From assembly GCA_964481775.1 (NCBI GenBank), contig CAYZUX010000164.1, positions 1 through 14,224 on the forward strand: 14,224 nucleotides of DNA, in the 5' to 3' direction. The position numbers were made by a program, and so were the translations under genes. This DNA comes from OLB16 sp964481775 (lineage in GTDB: Bacteria > Hinthialibacterota > Hinthialibacteria > OLB16). Shown here piece by piece: positions 1 through 5,857 of the stretch (positions within the stretch are counted from its first letter, which is position 1; each line of letters begins with the position of its first letter). The notes below the pieces were generated by a model. That model saw nothing but the letters and a program-made list of their open reading frames with translations, had not been told where the DNA came from and did not search any database.

Positions 1-370
1 CCGGATTACAATCAGGAAAACCAGGCGTGTCGGCCATTTCGAAGACCGGACTCCATGCGCTCTCTTCCTTCCTCTTCCGGGCTCCCTGGATCAACACATC
101 ATCCGCGCTTCTTTCCCCCGAACCATAGAACCAGCAAGCCAACAGGCTCCCATCGGGGCATTCCACCAGGCTGCTTCCATGGCAGTGTTTCGATTGCTCC
201 GGAAAGATCAGTTCTCCCTTTGGGGCATTCTCTCCGCTCCATGATCCGGAACCAGAAACCATCAGGATCAGGCAGGCAATCTGGTACAGACTCTTTTTGC
301 CGAATTGGACCAGGCGGGAGACTGGGATTCCTTCACTCCGCGGTTTTTCTGTCCGTTGAAACCATTGCAT
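1..370 (-). CDS. Sialidase-like (BNR-repeat) exported protein, 5' part only
   Basis: The reverse complement of 1-370 is open throughout: 123 codons from the ATG at 370, running off the left edge. A GGAG box lies 7 nt before that ATG. Residues 26-43 form a hydrophobic segment after two lysines (GKKSLYQIACLILMVSGSGS), so this is probably a signal peptide or anchor behind a rather long N-region. The mature part starts with the pattern FPEQSKHCHGSSLVECPDG, then SLLACWFYGSGER and SADDVLIQGARKRK. This is the typical first blade of BNR_2/exo-alpha-sialidase-like six-bladed beta-propellers (family knowledge). The classical FRIP arginine motif is not visible in this part, so sialic acid as substrate is not proven. 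The gene lies 96 nt downstream of the oxidoreductase on the same strand and could be co-transcribed. I am confident in the family and not in the exact substrate. Confidence 0.85.
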   Translation of the reverse strand, partial: MQWFQRTEKPRSEGIPVSRLVQFGKKSLYQIACLILMVSGSGSWSGENAPKGELIFPEQSKHCHGSSLVECPDGSLLACWFYGSGERSADDVLIQGARKRKEESAWSPVFEMADTPGFPDCNP

Positions 371-466
371 GTTGGTTCTCCGATCTATCTGTGGAATGTA
401 GCGCAGTCCCGGAATCCTATGGTCATTGGTTATATGTCGCAACCATTATTTTCAGATGAAGAACCC

Positions 467-1762
467 CTAAAACTCTTTATCCTCCATCATCATTCGTGCG
501 GCTTTACGGCCGATCTCCACTGCGAAGTTGGTGCCACGGTCCCAGGGGTAAACATGGCTCATGCTGGCCCAGAAAAGCCCGGGTATTGGAGTTTTAATGC
601 TGGGGATGTTCTTCGAGTGATTCCGGAATGGGATTGGTTGGGCATAAGGAGCACGGAACAGCCAGGAATCCTTGACCCAACCGGGGGAGAAATCGGGATT
701 GATCTTCTGGAGTGCAGGTAAAAACACTCTTTGGAGTTCTTCCTTGTTCATTGACATGTAGCGGTGGTCCTCAGCCACATAGTCGCCGCAATAAACCAGG
801 TGGTCGCCCCCGAAGTGTTCGGGAGGAATAAAACAGGTGTGCTCCACCAGGCAAAGAAATGGGAAACCAGCCTTTTTGGGCAGGTTGTACCAGTAAATTC
901 CGGGGCCAAGGGGACGGTCCAGGGCGACAGTCAGAACCACCGCTGCCAGAGACTTGAGGTTCTGAACTCCCTTCAGATAGTCTCCCGGAAGCTCCGGTGC
1001 GATGTGAGCCAGGATGGCGGGCGAACTGGTTGAAAGAACACGGTCGAACACTTCGGTTGTCCCATCGCTTTCGACTTTGACTTTCCGGTCTCCGGTGGGA
1101 TGGAGTCGGTCCACCGCCTTCTCCAGTTGGATCTGTCCCCCCAGTTTCCTGATCCGTTCGGCCAGAATGTCAAAGTAAGCCTGGATACCCCCCTCGAAGG
1201 TCCCCAGGCAACGGGTACGCGCATGGATGCGTGCCCAGAACCAGGCCATGTTGACCTCACGGTAATACTCGCTTCCGAACTTCCCTTCGAGCATCGGTTC
1301 CCAGAGCACTTCATAGGCCCTCTTTCCAAGCGCCTTGAGCAGCCAGTCATGGGCGGCATGTTTCTCGAATCCTTGCCAGTTGCGGCTGAAACGGAGGTAA
1401 GCTCCGGCGAAACCGAAACGCAGGCGGTCAATGAAGGGAACGCCGGGGAACTTAAGGACAGCGACGGGGCTGTCGAAGGGATAGAACTTGCCTTCGTGGT
1501 ACAAAGCGGTAACCGGCTGAGGGAAAAGGATCCTGTCCCGGATACCCAGGTCATCGGCGAGTCGAAGAATCTCGCTGTCGGACTGGAACCAGTGGTGATA
1601 GTACCTTTCGACCGACCATTCCCAATGGGGTGCCTTGAATCCGCTGGCCAGTCCTCCCACCTGATTGGAAGATTCGTAACAGACCACCTCGTGGCCCGCG
1701 CGCAGGAAATCGAACGCTGCGGCTAGCCCTGCCGGCCCGGCGCCGATGATAGCGATTTTCAT
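467..1762 (-). CDS. FAD-dependent oxidoreductase, protoporphyrinogen oxidase/amine oxidase-like
   Basis: A 431-residue protein. The N-terminus is a classic Rossmann dinucleotide fold: beta strand MKIAII, G7-A-G9-P-A-G12, then E30 at the end of the second strand to bind the FAD ribose, followed by the GGLA motif (36-39) of the amine-oxidase/protoporphyrinogen-oxidase superfamily. A C-terminal segment with W-D-R-G-T-N-F-A-V-E matches the second flavin-contacting region of this superfamily, where a glycine-rich strand precedes a helix. No signal peptide is seen, so it should be cytoplasmic. Members with this WSVERYYHHWF signature are often annotated as generic NAD(P)/FAD-dependent oxidoreductases and sit near sugar or cell-envelope genes; the substrate is unknown. 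A UDP-galactopyranose-mutase-like or carotenoid/heme-type reaction cannot be excluded. The ATG at 1762 has a GGGGG box 7 nt upstream. It heads a possible two-gene minus-strand operon with the sialidase-like gene. Confidence 0.85.
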   Translation of the reverse strand: MKIAIIGAGPAGLAAAFDFLRAGHEVVCYESSNQVGGLASGFKAPHWEWSVERYYHHWFQSDSEILRLADDLGIRDRILFPQPVTALYHEGKFYPFDSPVAVLKFPGVPFIDRLRFGFAGAYLRFSRNWQGFEKHAAHDWLLKALGKRAYEVLWEPMLEGKFGSEYYREVNMAWFWARIHARTRCLGTFEGGIQAYFDILAERIRKLGGQIQLEKAVDRLHPTGDRKVKVESDGTTEVFDRVLSTSSPAILAHIAPELPGDYLKGVQNLKSLAAVVLTVALDRPLGPGIYWYNLPKKAGFPFLCLVEHTCFIPPEHFGGDHLVYCGDYVAEDHRYMSMNKEELQRVFLPALQKINPDFSPGWVKDSWLFRAPYAQPIPFRNHSKNIPSIKTPIPGLFWASMSHVYPWDRGTNFAVEIGRKAARMMMEDKEF

Positions 1763-1798
1763 GGCAATACCCCCATTTCTATTTCACTCACCCTTGTC

Positions 1799-1818
1799 AT
1801 TCCCGTGCAGACGGGAAT
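1799..1818. repeat. Short inverted repeat, ATTCCCGT/ACGGGAAT stem
   Basis: A perfect 8-bp stem (ATTCCCGT, loop GCAG, ACGGGAAT) within the wider context GTCATTCCCG...CGGGAATCC. Short intergenic palindromes of this look occur in many copies in varied bacterial genomes (general knowledge). There is no T-run on either side, so it is not an intrinsic terminator. It lies 37 bp upstream of the oxidoreductase start and may overlap its promoter region. Confidence 0.7.
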
Positions 1819-1841
1819 CCAGCGGTTAACGGATCGGAGCA

Positions 1842-1913
1842 GCGAATTCATTCGCATTGGGACACGAAAGCGTGAAATGGTTCCTAGAGGTAACACAATG
1901 CGAATGAATTCGC
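1842..1913. repeat. 72-bp element with perfect 18-bp terminal inverted repeats
   Basis: The left arm GCGAATTCATTCGCATTG (1842-1859) is the exact reverse complement of 1896-1913. Each arm also contains its own 14-bp palindrome (GCGAAT-2 nt-ATTCGC). The 36-nt centre holds a small hairpin, CACG-AAAG-CGTG, at 1863-1874. The same dinucleotide, CA, flanks both ends, which may be chance. The element codes for nothing. It could be a MITE-like or REP-like element, or a structured RNA or DNA site. Confidence 0.75.
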
Positions 1914-1974
1914 CACTGTCTCGAAAATAGAACGCCAGTGAGTATAGAACCCGTCAGAAACCGCTCATTCTGCT

Positions 1975-2107
1975 CGCCCACGAGTTGTACTCGTGGGCGG
2001 AACCCTTCTGGCGAAGTTGCACTTCGCCGGGGGTCGTGACAGCTTTGAGCCACGTGGGAGTACAACTCCCACAGAAGGTTTCGGCACCGGAGTTTAACTC
2101 CGGTGCC
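1975..2107. repeat. Two inverted copies of a two-hairpin element (REPIN-like)
   Basis: Four hairpins in 133 bp. Plus orientation: 1975-1999 (11-bp stem CGCCCACGAGT, loop TGT) then linker GAACCCTTCTG (2000-2010, its last G also pairing) then 2010-2028 (8-bp stem GGCGAAGT, loop TGC, extendable with G-T pairs to about 2005-2033). Minus orientation: 2107-2083 (11-bp stem GGCACCGGAGT, loop TAA) then linker GAAACCTTCTG then 2072-2054 (8-bp stem GTGGGAGT, loop TGT). Read this way, both copies share hairpin, linker (10 of 11 identical) and hairpin. All four hairpins have the apex AGT-TNN-ACT, while the outer stem bases differ between hairpins yet pair perfectly. The copies face each other across about 20 bp. 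No T-tract follows, so they are not simple terminators. Confidence 0.85.
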
Positions 2108-2206
2108 AGCTGATTGGGCTCATTTTCATGCTTTGTGGGTGTCGTGAAGCGACATGATTACCACGGCCGGGAGCCAGCCTTGGGTTTTCTCTCACCGGTC
2201 TTGCTA

Positions 2207-2212
2207 TATGAT
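2207..2212 (+). promoter_or_regulatory. Possible -10 box (TATGAT) for the RNase H-like gene
   Basis: TATGAT lies 17 bp before the ATG at 2230, inside TTGCTATATGATACT. No good -35 hexamer sits at 16-18 bp spacing. No Shine-Dalgarno sequence is seen between it and the ATG, so the message could have a very short leader or be leaderless. This is a weak call made by eye. Confidence 0.3.
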
Positions 2213-2229
2213 ACTCTTAGTTCACCTCA

Positions 2230-3651
2230 ATGGAGTATTTCCCAGTGTTGCCGGATGACCTTGCTCAGAGACTGAAGCGTCTCAACCGTTCCCTCCCAGC
2301 CGGAGTCATGACCGGCGCCGACCTGCTGCGTCAACAGCCCGCTGAACGGGAGTACCCTGACATCGGACGGTTTGTTCCCGGTGAGGTCCGTAAAGTGGGC
2401 GAGGAGACCTGCTTTGTCAGCGAGGAATGGTTTCCCTTCGACCAGACCTCCGGGACCTATCCGCTCGCCAACCTTCGTAACGTCGATGCTTCGGCGCTCA
2501 TTCAGCTTTTCGGTCTGGAACCGGGAGAGAACGGAGGAAACCGGATCCTGTTCCTCGACACCGAGACGACTGGCCTTGCGGGTGGGACCGGAACCTACGC
2601 CTTCCTGGTCGGAGTGGGAAGCCTGGAGGAGGAGGGCTTCAAGGTCGTCCAGTATTTCATGCGTGACTATGATGAAGAACCCGCACAGATGACCCTGCTG
2701 GCAGAGGATCTGAAAAGCGTGGCGCTGCTGGTCACCTACAACGGCGCGACTTTTGACATGCCGCTCCTCAAGACCCGCTTTGTCTTCAACCGGGTTCGTT
2801 TCAACCTCCAACGCATCCCTCATCTGGACCTGCTTCCCGTGGCGCGCCGTCTGTGGAAACGGGCCCATGGCGCCGCGAACCTCTCCCATCTCGAAGCCAG
2901 GGTGCTGGGCAGCGAAAGGGAAGGAGATGTGCCTGGGTCTCTGATCCCCACCCTCTACTTCCATTTCCTGCGTGGGGCCTCACCGCGCACCCTTGCTCCC
3001 GTGTTCTATCACAACCGTATGGACATTGTGGCGCTGGCGGCCCTGACCGAATGTGCCTGGCGGTGCCATACCCAGCCCGAAGCGATTGAGAGCTTGTGGG
3101 AGCGACTGGGGGTGGCGCGTTCCCTGGTGAATGCGGGTCAGGAGGAGGTGGCCATGCGGATCCTCGAACCGGTCCTCTTCGCGGATTGCGGCGGCTACGA
3201 CTGGCACTCCTGTTCACGTTTCCTCGCGGCTCTTTACAAACGGTCACGACAATACGAGCAGGCCAGCACCCTGTGGTGGCGGATCTATCAGAGCCAGGTT
3301 TTCGATCCGGAGGTCATGATCGATCTCGCCAAATACCTGGAGCATATCGAGAAGGACATTGCCAAGGCACGCGAACTGGTTTGTGAGATCTTCCAACGCT
3401 ATGACACCTCCCCCGAGCCGGAGAGCGGAGAGGAGGATTCCGGGGCCGACTCCGAAGAGGATCTCCATTACGATTACTCCGAGTGGAAACTGGTTCGCCG
3501 TGGAGGTCTCCCGGTCCGGCGAATTGATCAGGATGATGAGGAGGAGCGTGAGGAAACCCAGGCTTTTTCACCCCCTCGATGGTCCGAGCGCATGGCGCGG
3601 GAGCTCAACCACAGGCTGCGCCGCCTGAACCGGAAACTCGCGGGGCAGTGA
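2230..3651 (+). CDS. YprB-type RNase H-like 3'-5' exonuclease with TPR-like C-terminus
   Basis: A 473-residue cytoplasmic protein. Residues about 104-275 are a DnaQ-like/RNase_H_2 exonuclease fold. Motif I is FLDTETTGLAGGTGTY with D110 and E112; motif II is TYNGATFDMPLL with D176; motif III is FYHNRMDIVAL with H261/D265. These acidic residues would bind two metal ions and cleave nucleic acid. The GGTGTYAFLVGVG extension after motif I is typical of the YprB group. Residues about 285-392 are helical and TPR-like (AGQEEVAMRILEPVL, RSRQYEQASTLWWRIYQ). Residues 394-445 are a very acidic, probably disordered linker. The last helix (RELNHRLRRLNRKLAG) resembles one at residues 11-25 (LAQRLKRLNRSLPAG). 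No Shine-Dalgarno box precedes the ATG. The biological substrate is unknown for this family. Confidence 0.88.
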   Translation: MEYFPVLPDDLAQRLKRLNRSLPAGVMTGADLLRQQPAEREYPDIGRFVPGEVRKVGEETCFVSEEWFPFDQTSGTYPLANLRNVDASALIQLFGLEPGENGGNRILFLDTETTGLAGGTGTYAFLVGVGSLEEEGFKVVQYFMRDYDEEPAQMTLLAEDLKSVALLVTYNGATFDMPLLKTRFVFNRVRFNLQRIPHLDLLPVARRLWKRAHGAANLSHLEARVLGSEREGDVPGSLIPTLYFHFLRGASPRTLAPVFYHNRMDIVALAALTECAWRCHTQPEAIESLWERLGVARSLVNAGQEEVAMRILEPVLFADCGGYDWHSCSRFLAALYKRSRQYEQASTLWWRIYQSQVFDPEVMIDLAKYLEHIEKDIAKARELVCEIFQRYDTSPEPESGEEDSGADSEEDLHYDYSEWKLVRRGGLPVRRIDQDDEEEREETQAFSPPRWSERMARELNHRLRRLNRKLAGQ

Positions 3652-3739
3652 AGCCGCATTTCATTACTTTCCTTTTGAGAGGATATTCTCGGATTGAAAA
3701 TCAATATTGCAGGGGTGGCATGTATCTGTCTGATGCCAT

Positions 3740-3955
3740 GAGGTGGCCAGTGGTTGGATTTCCTCCGTGTCTCTCCAACTGTGGAGATCCCTCTGTGCCA
3801 TCTACAAAGAAACTCTCATGATTCCACTCGTTATCACTCCCGAAGAGCCACGAACAGAGCAGGTCTCCATTGGGAGCCTCTACAGGCAAAGCCCGGCAGG
3901 TTATTCGATAGGTCACACCATCCTTCTCCCAGCCTTTAATGCCATCAAAAAAGAT
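3740..3955 (-). pseudogene. Decayed fragment of a sialidase-like gene
   Basis: Reading the minus strand from 3955, after an in-frame TAG at 3956-3958, gives a stretch containing CRALPVEAPNGDLLCSWLFG then SDNEW. It aligns without gaps to the sialidase-like protein at the left edge of this window (LVECPDGSLLACWFYGSGER): VE, P, G, LL, W and GS are shared over about 17 residues. After NEW the homologous pattern stops in that frame. A shifted frame has a further short stretch (AQRDLHSWRDTEEI) reminiscent of the Asp-box segment that follows in this family, itself behind another stop. No start codon, full domain or continuation is present, so this looks like a relic with a nonsense codon and a frameshift. 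The family resemblance is direct from the sequence; its history is inference. Confidence 0.42.
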
Positions 3956-4116
3956 CTACTCGGTGATTCCAAGGACAACTCCACTCTGATTGCCCGGTGA
4001 TTGGTCGAATGAATCAGTGGTTGAGAATCCAGAACACTTTACCACAGTGCAAAATAGGGTGGACAGAACCAAAGCGTTTGGGTGTATCATCGGATGGTCG
4101 TATTCATAAACGTTGT

Positions 4117-4120
4117 GAGG
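4117..4120 (+). promoter_or_regulatory. Shine-Dalgarno site deciding the 4127 start
   Basis: GAGG (in TGTGAGGCGAACC) lies 6 nt before the ATG at 4127. The open frame could begin at 4082, but that would bury the signal peptide behind 15 extra residues with no ribosome site. The site therefore supports the internal start. Confidence 0.65.
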
Positions 4121-4126
4121 CGAACC

Positions 4127-5791
4127 ATGAGATCCCTGCTTCTTGCCTTGGTTATCGTTCTTACATTTCCACAAATGAGCCTTTCCCAGCAGCCTCCGGC
4201 TGATGCCTGGAGATTCGATATCAACGAGGATGGGCAAATCGGTGCGGTTGACCTCCTCTACTTCCTGAGTCTCTGGGGCCAATCGGGTATCGCTACTCCG
4301 ACACCCTTTGTATGCCCATCATCTACCCCCACGATCACGCAGGCCACCCCCACTTTCACGGTTACCCCGACCATGACCGAAACCCTGACCAATACAGAAA
4401 CCTTGACCGAAACTCCCACACCATCAGAAACCGCCATTCCGACCGTCTCTCCGACCGAAGAGCCTACTCTCACGTCAACAGAGGTTTTTTCGGATACTCC
4501 AACCGAAACTGCCACACCTTCTGAGACGACCAGCCCGACTCTTTCCCCCACAGAGGAACTCACCTTCACTCCATCCGTAACACCGACTGAGGTTCTTCAG
4601 GATACCTTGACCGAAACTCCCACACCATCAGAAACCGCCATTCCAACCGTCTCTCCGACCGAAGAGCCTACTCTCACGTCAACAGAGGTTTTTTCGGATA
4701 CTCCAACCGAAACTGCCACACCTTCTGAGACGACCAGTCCGACTCTTTCCCCCACAGAGGAACTCACCTTCACTCCATCTGTAACACCGACTGAAGTTCT
4801 CCAGGACACCTTCACCGAAACCCCCACCACAACTGAATCTGAGACAGGAACTGCGACCGAATCTCCAACGGAAACTGACACAGCGACTGTCACCATGACC
4901 GAATCTCCAACAGAATCTGGAACCATGACAGTCACTGCGACCGAAACCCAGACCTCTGCAGATACCCCAGTCCCAACTGAGACAGCCACCGAAGCCCCCA
5001 CACTTGCACCCACCTTCGAGGTGATCACCATTCCCCTCCCCAATCTCCCCGCTGGAGCTCATCCCCTTCGCCTGGTGCGTATCCCCGCCGGATCGTTTCT
5101 CATGGGAAATACAGGCGGCCGGGACAGCAGCTATACCTGGGAACTCCCACGTCATGAGGTTACTTTCGAGACGGATTTCTACCTTGGGGAGACCGAGGTG
5201 ACACAAGCCCAGTGGCAAGCGGTGATGGGCAGCAATCCAGCCTCTTTCAGGAGCAATATCAACAACCCGGTGGAGGGAGTGAATTGGAATGATTGTCAGG
5301 CATTTCTTGCGGCGATCAATGTCCTGCCCGGTATCAGTGGCCTGCGCCTTCCCGCTGAAGCAGAATGGGAGTGTGGGGCCCGTGGTCCTGAGTGGAATCC
5401 AAACCGGTATGAAGTGTTTTCATTTGGCGATGATCTTGCAGTCACCAACCTGAATACATGTGATCTGAGTGCCCTGTTCGATCAGTACATGTGGTATTGT
5501 GGAAATTCACAAACGATGACCCATCCTGTCGCCAGCAAGCTTCCGAATCTTTATGGTCTCTATGATATGCATGGCAATGTGTGGGAATGGTGTCAGGACC
5601 GGTGGCATGACAATTACAACGACGCGCCAACGGATGGGAGTGTCTGGGAAACCGGTGATTCCACCTCCAAGGTATACCGTGGTGGTTCCTGGCAGAATTT
5701 TGCCAAATCAAGCCGTACCTCTTATCGGACCAAGAGCATTCCTGGACATGGCTACAGTTATCTCGGTCTACGTCTCGCCAAGTCGCTGTGA
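4127..5791 (+). CDS. Exported dockerin-like/Thr-Pro stalk/FGE-sulfatase-domain protein
   Basis: 554 residues from the ATG at 4127. Signal peptide at residues 1-20/21 (MRSLLLALVIVLTFPQMSLS). Residues 28-50 hold one EF-hand/dockerin-like calcium loop: D31-x-N33-x-D35-G-x-I-x-x-x-D42, followed by LLYFLSLWG. Residues 56-296 are a Thr/Pro/Ser/Glu stalk containing two copies of a 68-residue unit (93-160, 161-228), probably a flexible, possibly glycosylated spacer. Residues about 305-554 are an FGE-sulfatase/SUMF1 domain (PAGSFLMG, RHEVTF, ETEVTQAQWQAVMG, LRLPAEAEWE, GLYDMHGNVWEW, VYRGGSW, LGLRLA). The two active-site cysteines of true formylglycine-generating enzyme, expected just after the RGGSW strand, are absent (QNFAKSSRTSYRTKS), so it is probably a non-catalytic binding fold. 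Likely cell-surface or secreted; ligand unknown. It converges on the GH36 gene with a 66-bp gap. Confidence 0.85.
   Translation: MRSLLLALVIVLTFPQMSLSQQPPADAWRFDINEDGQIGAVDLLYFLSLWGQSGIATPTPFVCPSSTPTITQATPTFTVTPTMTETLTNTETLTETPTPSETAIPTVSPTEEPTLTSTEVFSDTPTETATPSETTSPTLSPTEELTFTPSVTPTEVLQDTLTETPTPSETAIPTVSPTEEPTLTSTEVFSDTPTETATPSETTSPTLSPTEELTFTPSVTPTEVLQDTFTETPTTTESETGTATESPTETDTATVTMTESPTESGTMTVTATETQTSADTPVPTETATEAPTLAPTFEVITIPLPNLPAGAHPLRLVRIPAGSFLMGNTGGRDSSYTWELPRHEVTFETDFYLGETEVTQAQWQAVMGSNPASFRSNINNPVEGVNWNDCQAFLAAINVLPGISGLRLPAEAEWECGARGPEWNPNRYEVFSFGDDLAVTNLNTCDLSALFDQYMWYCGNSQTMTHPVASKLPNLYGLYDMHGNVWEWCQDRWHDNYNDAPTDGSVWETGDSTSKVYRGGSWQNFAKSSRTSYRTKSIPGHGYSYLGLRLAKSL
4403..4810 (+). 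repeat. 204-bp tandem duplication inside the stalk
   Basis: Copy 1 is 4403-4606 and copy 2 is 4607-4810. By eye they differ at six bases, all third codon positions and all synonymous, so the 68 encoded residues are identical. A third, diverged partial copy begins at 4811 (FTETPTTTESE). Each unit is itself two older sub-repeats of about 32-36 residues (TETPTPSETAIPTVSPTEE and TETATPSETTSPTLSPTEE), giving an A-B-A-B-A' order. Confidence 0.92.
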
Positions 5792-5857
5792 CCTGAGGAC
5801 ACAAGTAGGGTATTTTTCAGGGGAAGTGGAAAGATTCTGAACCCGCGGGCAATGCAG

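Larger units (their letters stand above)
1763..2229. other. Hairpin-rich intergenic region between divergent genes
   Basis: The 467 bp between the divergent oxidoreductase and RNase H-like genes hold no convincing gene. They contain at least six perfect or near-perfect inverted repeats, listed separately (1799-1818, 1842-1913, 1975-1999, 2010-2028, 2054-2072, 2083-2107), and a weak hairpin at 2140-2154 (TGTCG/CGACA, loop TGAAG). The only open frame of note, on the minus strand across 1826-2065, simply reads through the hairpins. Confidence 0.85.
3652..4126. other. Intergenic stretch without an intact gene
   Basis: 475 bp between two plus-strand genes. I see no intact gene, no clear terminator and no strong promoter. 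The minus strand carries a decayed sialidase-like fragment (about 3740-3955, listed separately). TTGAGA at 4021-4026 is not followed by a good -10 box at normal spacing. The last 10 bases hold the GAGG box for the next gene. Confidence 0.7.

Noticed and set aside
55..459. Plus-strand open frame at the left edge
   Set aside because: It is antisense to the sialidase-like gene, which has clear family motifs and a ribosome site on the other strand.
1826..2065. 79-codon open frame on the minus strand
   Set aside because: It runs through the hairpin elements, has no ribosome site, and its length is explained by the repeats lacking stops.
1975..2107. CRISPR array or intrinsic terminators
   Set aside because: Repeats are inverted rather than direct with unique spacers, and no T-run follows any stem.
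4082..4126. Upstream ATG for the dockerin/FGE-like protein
   Set aside because: No ribosome site, and it would place 15 residues before an otherwise standard signal peptide.
4258..5043. Val/Ser/Gly-rich open frames on the minus strand
   Set aside because: They are the reverse reading of the Thr/Pro/Glu repeat; low-complexity DNA lacks stops in several frames.
5670..5791. Variable region of a diversity-generating retroelement target
   Set aside because: The FGE-like C-terminus ending in LGLRLA fits such targets, but no template repeat and no reverse transcriptase gene are visible in the window, and ordinary FGE-like proteins end the same way.
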